DNA from: a virus
IMG/VR virus record: IMGVR_UViG_3300034198_012760
Coordinates: 1-43,224 of that record
Reading direction: 5' to 3' (one strand)
Length of the DNA: 43,224 nucleotides
Both the position numbers and the translations under genes were made by a program. Every line of letters starts with the position of its first letter. The first letter of the stretch is position 1. This document shows positions 1-8,604 of the stretch, in pieces. The notes beneath the pieces were generated by a model. It had not been told where the DNA came from. It saw only the letters and a list, made by a program, of their open reading frames with translations, and did not search any database.

Positions 1-1
1 G

Positions 2-175
2 CATGATGAATCTCACCTTAACAAATTCATAGTTGATCATCGAACCGAAGTAGCTATTTTGAGTCCTAGTATGGCATATCCAGAACATTGGAATTTGCCT
101 GTAAATAAATTGATGATACATAAAGATAAGAATATGGTTGAGTATCCAAGATTCAAAGGAGCCTCACCAACATGA
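2..175 (+). CDS. Glycosyltransferase family 6 (ABO/alpha-1,3-Gal(NAc) transferase type), C-terminal part only
   Basis: The window opens inside this gene, and only the last 57 residues are present. They begin with HDESHLNKF, followed by ILSP about 15 residues later. This is the signature end of the GT6 fold shared by human ABO transferases and alpha-1,3-galactosyltransferase, in which the DE pair lies in the active site. GT6 enzymes are retaining transferases that add Gal or GalNAc from UDP-sugars in alpha-1,3 linkage. Bacterial members and one from cyanophage P-SSM2 are known. The stop overlaps the next start (ATGA), so it is the upstream member of the glycan cassette. Donor specificity cannot be read from this fragment. 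Confidence 0.85.
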   Translation, partial: HDESHLNKFIVDHRTEVAILSPSMAYPEHWNLPVNKLMIHKDKNMVEYPRFKGASPT

Positions 176-1134
176 AAATAGTTATTTGGGGTCATCCTCT
201 ATATTCACATACTCATTCGTATGTTCATTCTTCATACTACAAAGCATTATCTCATATGGGTCATGAAGTACATTGGTTTCATGACAAAGATTATCCCAAA
301 GATTTTGACTATTCCGATTGTATTTTTATCACCGAAGGATTTGCGGATCAGAACATTCCTCTAAATAATACAAGTACATACTTTGTAATGTATTGTCCGT
401 CACCAAAAAAGTATTTGGAAGCGGGTGTTAAACGTTATATTGACGTTAGATGTGTAGCAAAAGATCATAAAGATCACATACACGAATACTCAATAGATAA
501 AACAATAACTCAAAAGGTTGGTCCATCATGTTATTATGTACCAAAAACCAACCAACAAGTACACATAAAAAACAATTATGTAGATTACATCATTGATGAT
601 TTTGATAAGTTTTACTTGAGTTGGGCAACCAATTTATTGCCTGAAGAATTTAACCTCGACGACGTTTATCTTCCCAGAGAAAACGCAATTTATTTCTGCG
701 GAAGTCTTTCCAATTCAGGTGTATGTGAAAACATGAGCAATTGGCTTCCATTTATGCAAGAGTGTAAACGTAATAATATCACGTTTTATCACAACGATCC
801 ATGGAAAAATCCTTTGTCAGATGATAAAGTAAAAGAACTTGTTCAAAAATCATTGTTGGGAATTGATATTCGTGGACCAGAACACGAAAGAACTGGCATC
901 ATTACATGTCGAATATTTAAAAACGTCAGTTATGGTCATTTGGGATTGACCAATTCCAAAGAAATATACAATGAAATGGAAGGAAATTGTTTATACAATC
1001 CAAATCCATCAGAGTTGTTTAATATTGGTATACGAAACCGAACAAACTATGATTTCATCAAAAAATCAATGTTGTATGTAAAAGAGAATCATACTTATGT
1101 GAACAGAATTAATAGTCTATTTTCAATTTTATAA
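172..1134 (+). CDS. Putative GT-B-fold glycosyltransferase
   Basis: A 320-residue protein starting MKIVIWGHPLYSH, a GT-B-like N-terminal beta strand and loop. The C-terminal third (about residues 235-295) contains ERTGIITCRIFKNVSYGHLG, which resembles the donor-binding half of GT-B transferases, where a mis-set reader sees 'glycosyl transferase group 1' features. No signal peptide or membrane segment is visible, so it is probably cytoplasmic. It overlaps the GT6 stop by 4 bases and is followed 3 bases later by a methyltransferase. AAGGAG lies 10-11 bases before the ATG, inside the GT6 gene, one of few SD-like sites here. Family-level function is inferred; acceptor and donor are unknown. Confidence 0.6.
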   Translation: MKIVIWGHPLYSHTHSYVHSSYYKALSHMGHEVHWFHDKDYPKDFDYSDCIFITEGFADQNIPLNNTSTYFVMYCPSPKKYLEAGVKRYIDVRCVAKDHKDHIHEYSIDKTITQKVGPSCYYVPKTNQQVHIKNNYVDYIIDDFDKFYLSWATNLLPEEFNLDDVYLPRENAIYFCGSLSNSGVCENMSNWLPFMQECKRNNITFYHNDPWKNPLSDDKVKELVQKSLLGIDIRGPEHERTGIITCRIFKNVSYGHLGLTNSKEIYNEMEGNCLYNPNPSELFNIGIRNRTNYDFIKKSMLYVKENHTYVNRINSLFSIL

Positions 1135-1137
1135 TTT

Positions 1138-1743
1138 ATGTTTAGATCACAAGCACATCAAGATCAATTTGCACACAAGATTCTAAATGGAAAACACAAT
1201 GGTTATTTCGTAGACATTGGAAGTTGTGGTGCAGTAGATCATAACAATAGTTACTTTTTTGAATCCATCGGATGGAAAGGTATTTGCGTTGAAATCGAAA
1301 AAGGATACGCTCCTACATATTCATCAAGGACATGTCAATTTATAAATCAAAACGCACTAACAGTTGATTATAAAAATCTATTCGAAAGTCTTTCTTATCC
1401 ATCTGTGATTGACTACCTCTCACTTGATATAGACCAATTTAGTACTGACGCTCTTAAATTGTTACCACATGACTCTTATCAATTTAGCGTTATTACTATT
1501 GAACATGATGCATACATTTATGGAGACACATTTCGTATACCACAACGTGAATATCTAAAAAATCTTGGATATCATCTATTAGGATCAAATGTACGTGTTC
1601 CAGATTTACATTTTAAATCATTAAGTACATTAAATCATTTGAATAATAATGGGTTTGAAGATTGGTGGGTACATCCTTCTTTGAATAAAAATAATTACTA
1701 TTTCGAAAGTTCATTTCCAGAAAATCTAATTGCACAATTGTGA
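1138..1743 (+). CDS. FkbM-like SAM-dependent methyltransferase (first copy)
   Basis: A 201-residue protein that opens with SQAHQDQFAHKIL and then GYFVDIGSCG at about residues 23-32. This is the FkbM pattern of an S-x-x-x-QD lead followed by SAM motif I. The following NNSYFFESIGWKGICVEIE block carries the acidic residue expected to hold the SAM ribose. FkbM-type enzymes usually O-methylate sugars in surface glycans or natural products. It sits between two putative glycosyltransferases, so the target is probably a glycan. The stop overlaps the next GTG start. A second, dissimilar FkbM-like gene lies at 5049-5669. No SD precedes the ATG. Confidence 0.75.
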   Translation: MFRSQAHQDQFAHKILNGKHNGYFVDIGSCGAVDHNNSYFFESIGWKGICVEIEKGYAPTYSSRTCQFINQNALTVDYKNLFESLSYPSVIDYLSLDIDQFSTDALKLLPHDSYQFSVITIEHDAYIYGDTFRIPQREYLKNLGYHLLGSNVRVPDLHFKSLSTLNHLNNNGFEDWWVHPSLNKNNYYFESSFPENLIAQL

Positions 1744-2678
1744 AATTATTTTTAGTTAACCATAAAGTAAAAAATTGTGGCGTGTACCAATATGGTAAAC
1801 GTGTTGCATCTATTATTTCCAAGTCAAAAAACCTAATCGTTCATTATTTGGAAATGGATAACCGAGATGAATTTAAAAAAGAAGTTGATCTGCATAAACC
1901 TCAAGTGATTGTTTATAATCATCTCACAGGTACAATGCCGTGGGTTGACGGTGAGTATGTTAACCAACTTCGTCAATTGGGAATTAAACAAGGAACTATT
2001 GTTCACAATGTTGCGTACTCTACATTCTTTGATTTTTATCTACACCAAGATCCCAATTATAAACCTAACGAAAACAATTATCGGTTATTGAGACCATTGT
2101 TTCAATATACCAACAAGACCAATTTAAATCCAAACAAACTAAAGATTGGGTCATTTGGATTCGGATTTGCATCAAAACAATATGAAAGTCTATGTGCGTG
2201 TATACGAGACAATTTTCATCGAACCACATTTCCAGTTGAATTAAGGTTACATCTTACACATTCACATTTCTGTGAAAATTCCAGAGACATTGAAACGATT
2301 AAGTTTGTATCAAATAGAATACTAAACAATCCTAATATCACTTTGAATATTACCACAAATTTTATCAGTGATGACGAACTGTTGGAATTTCTTGCCGGTA
2401 ATGATCTCAATATCTTCTTCTATCAAAAATATCCAAGTTACAATGGTATATCATCATCCATAGATTACGCATTGTCAGTAAAACGTCCTATTGCGATTTG
2501 TCGTAGCAACATGTTTTCACACATTTGGAATACAACTCCATCTATTTGCGCCGAAGATTCTTCATTAAAAGAAATAATCAACAACGGTTTTGGTCCTTTA
2601 GAACACTATTATAATCAGTGGTCACATTCAAATTTCATTAAAGTATTCGAAGACAATATTAAAAATGTAGTGTTATGA
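1740..2678 (+). CDS. Putative GT-B-fold glycosyltransferase, GTG start
   Basis: A 312-residue protein whose GTG start overlaps the upstream TGA (GTGA). The N-terminus MKLFLVNHKVKNCGVYQYGK resembles the first strand and loop of GT-B transferases of the 'CGVYxYG' type. A central VIVYNHL strand is followed by an HN motif at about residues 90-91. The C-terminal half has FFYQKYPSYNGISSSIDYAL, where the acidic/Gly-rich GT4 donor loop would be expected, with a GISSSIDYALSVKRPI helix. No membrane segment is seen. The donor sugar is unknown. Its place between an FkbM-like gene and a GT-A gene supports a role in building one glycan. Confidence 0.6.
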   Translation: MKLFLVNHKVKNCGVYQYGKRVASIISKSKNLIVHYLEMDNRDEFKKEVDLHKPQVIVYNHLTGTMPWVDGEYVNQLRQLGIKQGTIVHNVAYSTFFDFYLHQDPNYKPNENNYRLLRPLFQYTNKTNLNPNKLKIGSFGFGFASKQYESLCACIRDNFHRTTFPVELRLHLTHSHFCENSRDIETIKFVSNRILNNPNITLNITTNFISDDELLEFLAGNDLNIFFYQKYPSYNGISSSIDYALSVKRPIAICRSNMFSHIWNTTPSICAEDSSLKEIINNGFGPLEHYYNQWSHSNFIKVFEDNIKNVVL

Positions 2679-3421
2679 TAACGTTGGGAGTTTTAGTTAC
2701 ATGTTATAATGAAGTACGAGCGGTAGAATATTCCTTAACATATTTCAGGAAAATATACCGCTCTACAAATATTTACCTTACCACCGAAAGTCACGATTCA
2801 GACTACAATAGTTTATTGAATCTAAATAACATTAGTATCAATCATGTTGACGATACAATGTATTTTATAAAAGAAGTCACAGATCAGAACTTTTTAGAGC
2901 CATATTTTCAAGAAAAAATACTATTTGCAACACGATCATTCTTAAATCGTGTCAAACAAGCAATTGAATACTGTCAAAGTGATTATTTGTTATTAATGGA
3001 TCCTGACACCCTTGTTCGTGGACCATTATCAATTCCACAAGGAGCCAAGTTATTAGGATCTAGAATAAATTGGGGATTGCCTATGGCGTTGAGAACCATA
3101 TTGACACAAACACCCGGCGCAATTGATATTAACTGTTGGGGAGCAACTCCAGCAATAATTCATTGTGATACTTTTTTGAAATCATATAAGTATGTGATGG
3201 AACAAGATCCAACCTTTTTACCACGTATTGCAAAAACGTTTTATGCTATTTTTGCACATGACGTAATTCTCCCAATTTTATTTGCATTACAAGGAGAGCA
3301 AGAAATATTTAATAGTCAGATTATCGAGTGTGGTCGATATCCGTATTGGCAACAAACATCACATCCAATAGTACATCAATTTAAATATTTATATGACAAC
3401 AATCGTAACATCGTTTATTAA
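2675..3421 (+). CDS. GT-A-fold glycosyltransferase with DPD motif
   Basis: A 248-residue protein starting MITLGVLVTCYNEVRAVEYS, the first Rossmann strand of a GT-A transferase. At about residues 105-115 it has LLLMDPDTLVRGP. The DPD triplet matches the DxD motif that binds the nucleotide-sugar diphosphate through a metal ion. Downstream, NCWGATPAIIH is a plausible acceptor-site segment. It starts in an ATGA overlap with the previous gene. A 39-base gap with no clear SD separates it from the next gene. It probably acts in the cytoplasm on the same glycan as its neighbours. Confidence 0.7.
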   Translation: MITLGVLVTCYNEVRAVEYSLTYFRKIYRSTNIYLTTESHDSDYNSLLNLNNISINHVDDTMYFIKEVTDQNFLEPYFQEKILFATRSFLNRVKQAIEYCQSDYLLLMDPDTLVRGPLSIPQGAKLLGSRINWGLPMALRTILTQTPGAIDINCWGATPAIIHCDTFLKSYKYVMEQDPTFLPRIAKTFYAIFAHDVILPILFALQGEQEIFNSQIIECGRYPYWQQTSHPIVHQFKYLYDNNRNIVY

Positions 3422-3460
3422 CGGTATACTACAAATCGGTGTAAATGTTACATAAAACTT

Positions 3461-4279
3461 ATGAGTAAATTATCTGCTGTATTTATTGGAAATTGTCAAA
3501 ATTCTGGAATTGTTACTTATCTTAAAAAGAACAAAGAATTTGCAGACAATTACGAGGTAAAAATTTACGCAAATTGGGAAATGATTAAAAATAAAGATTC
3601 TTTGCCGATCAAAGAATTATTAACTGCTGATTTATTTGTGTATCAACCATTACCCGATATATATGGCTGTTATTCTACAGATCCAACCGTCCCCGATTCT
3701 TTAATTCACTATTTAAAGTCATCATGTATTCAAATTTCGTATCCATACGTATTTAACTCAGCATTATGGCCTATATATCAAAAAGGACATGAACAAAATT
3801 CTTGGTTTGGAGATAGTGTTATAAATAAATTGTTATTATCAAAAGCAACTCATGATGATATAATTAAACTATATCAATCAAATCAAATTGATTGGGAATA
3901 TGAAAATAGGTTCAATGAATCAATGTCAATTCTAAAAACTAAAGAAATTATAACCGACGTAAAGATTTCTAATTATATCGAATCAGAATTACAAAATCGT
4001 CTTTTGTTTTTAATTCCACAACATCCTACAAGCATTATATTTTTAAACATGGTTAATCAAATTTTAACAAAACTAAAAATGAATCAATTAAATGAGGATG
4101 TTATATTAGACAAAAATGAAACAAAATTACCAGACTCAACATATAACAATCCCAATGGAATGTTTCCAATTCACGCATCAGTAATTAATCATTATGGATT
4201 AAAAAACTGTGATGGTTATGTACTTGATGCAAATCAGTTTTATTTGGATAAACTTATAAAATATATAAATATGTTATAG
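3461..4279 (+). CDS. WcbI-like polysaccharide biosynthesis protein
   Basis: A 272-residue protein. It opens with a strand ending in FIGNCQNSGIVTYL, the GNCQ signature of WcbI-family capsule proteins. A LFVYQPLPDIYGCYS segment follows, then SCIQISYPYVFNSALWPIYQ, matching the conserved core in order. WcbI proteins are linked to acyl modification of bacterial capsules and resemble SGNH-type hydrolases; the exact reaction is not settled for the family. It is preceded by TTACATAAAACTT and no SD. In this cassette a role in acylating or modifying the phage-made glycan is a reasonable inference. Confidence 0.72.
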   Translation: MSKLSAVFIGNCQNSGIVTYLKKNKEFADNYEVKIYANWEMIKNKDSLPIKELLTADLFVYQPLPDIYGCYSTDPTVPDSLIHYLKSSCIQISYPYVFNSALWPIYQKGHEQNSWFGDSVINKLLLSKATHDDIIKLYQSNQIDWEYENRFNESMSILKTKEIITDVKISNYIESELQNRLLFLIPQHPTSIIFLNMVNQILTKLKMNQLNEDVILDKNETKLPDSTYNNPNGMFPIHASVINHYGLKNCDGYVLDANQFYLDKLIKYINML

Positions 4280-4302
4280 TATTTACTATTAAAATAATAA
4301 TT

Positions 4303-5052
4303 ATGACAACAATAGTTACAGCGTTATTTGATATTAACAGAAAACAATACGGCGACGGACGGTCATTTGAAAAATATTTAGAATGGCTTCCGGAAACATT
4401 ATCATTATCTTCAAATTATGTTATCTACACTGAAGATAAAGTTGTACCATATATTCCAAAAAAAGATAACATCAAGGTTATAGTTTCATCATTGGAAGAA
4501 GTTCCACTATATCACAAACACGATCAAATTGAATCAATACTTAAAAATCCAGAGTATTTAAACAAAATTAAAGATCCTCACCGCGTTGAATGTGTTTTAC
4601 CGTTATATAACATAATTCAATATTCAAAGTTTGAATGGTTAAAACGAACAATCAAAGAAAATCCATTCAATTCATCATACTTTTTTTGGATGGACGCTGG
4701 GTGTAGTCGTTTTTTTGATAACCTCCCAAACTCTTTTCCCAATCCAGATAAACTTCCACCCAAGTTTTTGATTCAAGGTAATGCCAATACTAATAGAATT
4801 GTTATTGACGATAGTTACAAATGGATGTCAGACTGTGTATTGGTAGGCACGTTCTTTGGAGGTCATTACGAATACGTAACCAAGGTTTCTGATCTCACGT
4901 TACAGTTCTTACAAGAAGAAATGTTGGATCAAAATATGATTAATAACGAACAAATTGCATTAGCTTACATTTGTAAGCGTAATCCATCATTGTTTAATGT
5001 ATATATACAGTTGAACGGACAACACTTACCCGTGTTAAAAATACTTGTATGA
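4303..5052 (+). CDS. HtrL/YibB-family protein (putative glycosyltransferase)
   Basis: A 249-residue protein that begins TTIVTALFDINRKQYGDG, followed by YLEWLPETLSLSSNYVIYT, the typical opening of the HtrL/YibB family. In enterobacteria that family lies in the LPS core region. At about residues 126-135 it has FFWMDAGCSRFF, where the DAG triplet sits at a DxD-like position. Family function is not firmly established, but a glycosyltransferase-like role in LPS is usually assumed. The ATG follows an A/T-rich leader with no SD. The stop overlaps the next gene (ATGA). Its presence strengthens the reading of this cassette as LPS/capsule-like. Confidence 0.7.
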   Translation: MTTIVTALFDINRKQYGDGRSFEKYLEWLPETLSLSSNYVIYTEDKVVPYIPKKDNIKVIVSSLEEVPLYHKHDQIESILKNPEYLNKIKDPHRVECVLPLYNIIQYSKFEWLKRTIKENPFNSSYFFWMDAGCSRFFDNLPNSFPNPDKLPPKFLIQGNANTNRIVIDDSYKWMSDCVLVGTFFGGHYEYVTKVSDLTLQFLQEEMLDQNMINNEQIALAYICKRNPSLFNVYIQLNGQHLPVLKILV

Positions 5053-5669
5053 ACGAAACATTTTTTGCAGAACATAAAGAGGATCAATTTCTTAGATTAA
5101 AATACTTTCCTGATTATAGTTACAAAGGTACTTTGGTTGAAGTCGGTGGAGCAACTCCCGAGTTTATATCTGTATCTCGTCACTTCACATTAAACGAATG
5201 GAGAACAGTTATTGTAGAACCAAATCCTACATTTGCTAAACAACACCGTGATATTGGAAATGAAATATACGAATATGCACTATCTGACACTGAGGAAGAT
5301 GATGTTGATTTTACATTGGTACATATCACCGGAGGCAATGTCACCGATCACGCATTTTCTTCTTTAAAGATTAAAGACTCATATCAGTCAATATCAAATG
5401 GATGGGTGAATAAATTAAATAAAACCCAAATTAAAGTTAAACAACGTCGTTTGGACACAATAATTAAAGAAGCGAACATCGAACATATAGACATTCTTTC
5501 AGTTGATACCGAAGGTTGGGAATTAGAAGTTATGAAAGGACTTAGTTTACTTAGACCCAAGGTAATCATGTTGGAAAATCTATTTAATGAAAACTCGTAT
5601 CGTGAATATATGACCGAAAGAGGTTATAAGTTTGATACACGAATTAAAGACTGTGACATTTATCTATGA
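5049..5669 (+). CDS. FkbM-like SAM-dependent methyltransferase (second copy)
   Basis: A 206-residue protein. GTLVEVGGATPEF at about residues 28-40 is the SAM-binding motif I, and RTVIVEPNP at about 52-60 carries the acidic ribose-binding position. IDILSVDTEGWELEVMKG near residues 149-166 is the classic FkbM motif with D and E in the 'D-x-EG-x-E' pattern. It is more canonical than the copy at 1138-1743 and not closely similar to it, so the two may methylate different positions. It is joined to both neighbours by ATGA overlaps, implying translational coupling. Confidence 0.82.
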   Translation: MNETFFAEHKEDQFLRLKYFPDYSYKGTLVEVGGATPEFISVSRHFTLNEWRTVIVEPNPTFAKQHRDIGNEIYEYALSDTEEDDVDFTLVHITGGNVTDHAFSSLKIKDSYQSISNGWVNKLNKTQIKVKQRRLDTIIKEANIEHIDILSVDTEGWELEVMKGLSLLRPKVIMLENLFNENSYREYMTERGYKFDTRIKDCDIYL

Positions 5670-6613
5670 AAATTTCAATTATTGGACCCGGAATTATGCC
5701 CATACCTCCTAAAGGATGGGGTGCTGTAGAATCTCTGATATGGGATTATAATATCGAATTAACCAAACTTGGTTACGATGTGCAAATTGTCAACACACAA
5801 AATCGTCAAGAGATTATTAATCAAGTTAATCAATATAATCCTGACTTTGTACATCTTCAATACGACGACTTGTTTGATGTGTTACCATATATCAAATGTA
5901 AACACAAAGCCGCAACTACCCATTATGGCTACCTAGAACAACCACATCGTTACGGTGGATATGCTCGAATCTTTGAAGCATTTCTTCGTGGAGACTTTAA
6001 CATCATCTGTTTATCAGAAGGTATCAAAAACGTATATAAAAAATATGGTGCCAATGAAAATAGATTGTACATAGTGTGTAACGGTGCAAGACAAGACATG
6101 TTCCGATATACCTCCACGCCATCTAAACCCGAAAAGAGCGTTTATCTCGCTAAAATCACAGATCGAAAACGTCAGTGGATGTATCAAAACATCAATGACA
6201 TTGACTTTATTGGCAATAAGGACGATAATCGGTTTAATTTCTCTCGTCCAAACTATATTGGAGAATGGGATAAGCCTACATTGTATGACAATCTAACCAA
6301 TTATGCCAACTTGGTATTATTGAGTGATGGAGAAGCAGATCCACTTGTGACTAAGGAAGCGTTAATTGCGGGTCTTGGAGTGGTTATTTCAGAATGTTCT
6401 GTTGCTAATTTGGACTTGTCAAAACCATATATTAGTGTAATATCTGAAGATAAAATTTACGATTTAAACTACATTCGTGGCGTTATTGAAACCAACAGAC
6501 AACAATCGTTGTTACACCGTGATGAAATTCGTCAATATGGAATTACTAATTTTGCGTGGGAAAACGTTGTGAAACAATATATTAATGTAGTAAATCAAAT
6601 TATCTCAAAATAA
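5666..6613 (+). CDS. GT4-type glycosyltransferase
   Basis: A 315-residue GT-B enzyme. The N-terminus has IGPGIMPIPPKGWGAVESLI, the PIPP-x-GWG-x-E loop common in GT4 transferases, then TTHYGYLEQPHRYGG in the acceptor half. The C-terminal half has SDGEADPLVTKEALIAG. The two glutamates form the E-x7-E motif that contacts the donor nucleotide-sugar. The Rossmann-like strands between (VYLAKITDRKRQ, YIGEW) fit the family. It is slightly short for GT4 (usual length about 350-400). It overlaps the preceding methyltransferase and lies 3 bases before the glf gene, so it may use UDP-Galf, but that is only a neighbour argument. Confidence 0.78.
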   Translation: MKISIIGPGIMPIPPKGWGAVESLIWDYNIELTKLGYDVQIVNTQNRQEIINQVNQYNPDFVHLQYDDLFDVLPYIKCKHKAATTHYGYLEQPHRYGGYARIFEAFLRGDFNIICLSEGIKNVYKKYGANENRLYIVCNGARQDMFRYTSTPSKPEKSVYLAKITDRKRQWMYQNINDIDFIGNKDDNRFNFSRPNYIGEWDKPTLYDNLTNYANLVLLSDGEADPLVTKEALIAGLGVVISECSVANLDLSKPYISVISEDKIYDLNYIRGVIETNRQQSLLHRDEIRQYGITNFAWENVVKQYINVVNQIISK

Positions 6614-6616
6614 GTT

Positions 6617-7702
6617 ATGTACGATTATTTAATTGTAGGCAGTGGTATGTTTGGATCAGTGTGTGCAAGAGAACTCACTGATAAAGGTTACAAGTGTTTG
6701 GTGATTGAAAAACGCAATCATATTGGTGGCAATTGTTATACTGAAAACAAAGATGGTATTAACATTCACAAGTATGGCGCTCACATATTTCACACATCCA
6801 ATAAAGAGATTTGGGATTATATCAATAAGTTTGCGAAGTTTAATAACTTTGTAAATCATGTCAAGGTCAATTATAACGGTCAAATTTATTCTTTTCCGGT
6901 TAACATGATGACACTGCATCAAATCTATGGAGTAACCACACCAGAACAAGCAAAAAAGAAACTAGATGAAGTTCGTATTCACAATGAAAATCCAAAGAAC
7001 TTAGAAGAGTGGATACTATCGCAAGTAGGAAAAGAAATATACGAAATATTCATCAAAGGATATACCACAAAACAATGGGGAAGACATCCCGTAGATTTAC
7101 CATCTTCCATTATTAAACGTCTTCCTATTCGATTTACCTACGATGATAGTTACTATGGACTTGACTATCAAGGTGTTCCTATCGGTGGTTACACTCAAAT
7201 ATTTGAAAAGTTATTGGATGGAATCGAAGTACGGTTGAATGAGGACTATCTTCAAAACAAAGAGTCACTTAACAATGTCGCTAAAAAAGTTATTTATACC
7301 GGTTCAATTGATGCATACTATAACTACTGTTTTGGAAACTTGAACTACAGAAGTCTAAAGTTTGAAACTGAACGAATTGAAATACCGGATTATCAAGGAA
7401 ACGCAGTTGTCAACTATACAGAACTTCATGTTCCATTTACCCGAATTCTTGAACATAAACATTTTGATCCTGTTAATACAAACTTCACCTATATTACACG
7501 TGAATATCCAAGAGAATATGGTGAAGGACTTGAACCATATTATCCTATAAATGATAAAGTTAATACACCAATATATGAGAAGTATAAAACATTAACTGAA
7601 AAAGAATCGAATGTTATATTTGGTGGTCGGTTGGCTGAATATAGATACTATGATATGCATCAAGTGATTGGTTCCGCATTACACACCTGTAAAAAACTAT
7701 GA
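6617..7702 (+). CDS. glf: UDP-galactopyranose mutase
   Basis: A 361-residue flavoenzyme that interconverts UDP-galactopyranose and UDP-galactofuranose. The N-terminal FAD-binding motif is LIVGSGMFGSVCA at residues 5-17, followed by VIEKRNHIGGNCY at about 34-46 and KYGAHIFHT at about 58-66. IKGYTTKQWG near residue 146 and a C-terminal GRLAEYRYYDMHQVI segment complete the family pattern. Length is normal. The product, UDP-Galf, is used for furanosidic galactan in LPS O-antigens and capsules, so at least one neighbouring transferase is expected to be a galactofuranosyltransferase. No SD; the next start overlaps its stop. Confidence 0.95.
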   Translation: MYDYLIVGSGMFGSVCARELTDKGYKCLVIEKRNHIGGNCYTENKDGINIHKYGAHIFHTSNKEIWDYINKFAKFNNFVNHVKVNYNGQIYSFPVNMMTLHQIYGVTTPEQAKKKLDEVRIHNENPKNLEEWILSQVGKEIYEIFIKGYTTKQWGRHPVDLPSSIIKRLPIRFTYDDSYYGLDYQGVPIGGYTQIFEKLLDGIEVRLNEDYLQNKESLNNVAKKVIYTGSIDAYYNYCFGNLNYRSLKFETERIEIPDYQGNAVVNYTELHVPFTRILEHKHFDPVNTNFTYITREYPREYGEGLEPYYPINDKVNTPIYEKYKTLTEKESNVIFGGRLAEYRYYDMHQVIGSALHTCKKL

Positions 7703-8604
7703 AAATACAAATTGTTACACACCTTCTTCCCCACGAATTAGATGAATTTGAACGTCAATTGACCGTATTGAGTCAAGAAATGATTGATTGTCATGAAGTT
7801 ACCTTGGATGTTACATTGAATTTGAACACAGTTGATTGGAACAAAACAAAAATTCCAAAGGATTTCTTTATTGAGAAGTTCGAATCATTGTCAAAGTACG
7901 TTACTCATACCAGTTGGGCAAGAAACTACATCTTTGATGTAGATGACCATGGTACTTGTAGAGGGATCAACGACAAACGTCGTAATAGCATACGTAAATA
8001 CGGTAAAGATGTAGACGCATTTATATACTTGGATTCAGACTTGGTATTTCCTCCAGCAACTTTGTCATATTCGATACACTGTGCTACTCAGGTAAAGAAC
8101 AAATATTATATTATTTCACCTCAAATCACCAAAATTTGGGATCAAACATGGGACCATTTGGTAAATCATCAGTTCATTAACAACAAATATGGAAGTGAAA
8201 AGACGATCAATCCATATTTTGAAGTCAACCGTAAATCATATTTGAATCACATCAATCTTATCAAATGTGATCCTACCAAATTTGGTGGTGGATGGTTCAA
8301 TTTAATTAGTTCCAACCTATTAACATTTACAGATATACCCGATGCACTTGGACCCTATGGCGTTGATGATACCTATGTTATGTTCGCGGCTCAAATCATG
8401 AAAGTCAATAATATTGATTTCCAACAATATTTAATGGAACACATTATTGTAGCTGAGAACTATTTATTGAGACACAATTCATACAAAGATTACATAACCT
8501 ATTTCGAAGACAGAAACAACTTCAAAAGCAAGGCGGAGGCATCATTAGGCGACTGCCTAAGAGACTTTGTTAACAAAAACCAATACACATTCAAACATCT
8601 ATGA
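7699..8604 (+). CDS. GT-A-fold glycosyltransferase with DSD motif
   Basis: A 301-residue protein with a GT-A N-terminus, MKIQIVTHLLPHELDEFERQ. AFIYLDSDLVFPPATLSYSI lies at about residues 112-131. DSD is the metal/nucleotide-binding DxD motif at the expected position. The GGGWFNLISSN and GPYGVDDTYVMFAA segments at about 198-235 look like the acceptor and catalytic-base region (D-D in the 'ED' position). No membrane segment. It overlaps glf by 4 bases and the following small membrane protein by 4 bases. Donor unknown; being directly coupled to glf makes Galf transfer one candidate. Confidence 0.7.
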   Translation: MKIQIVTHLLPHELDEFERQLTVLSQEMIDCHEVTLDVTLNLNTVDWNKTKIPKDFFIEKFESLSKYVTHTSWARNYIFDVDDHGTCRGINDKRRNSIRKYGKDVDAFIYLDSDLVFPPATLSYSIHCATQVKNKYYIISPQITKIWDQTWDHLVNHQFINNKYGSEKTINPYFEVNRKSYLNHINLIKCDPTKFGGGWFNLISSNLLTFTDIPDALGPYGVDDTYVMFAAQIMKVNNIDFQQYLMEHIIVAENYLLRHNSYKDYITYFEDRNNFKSKAEASLGDCLRDFVNKNQYTFKHL

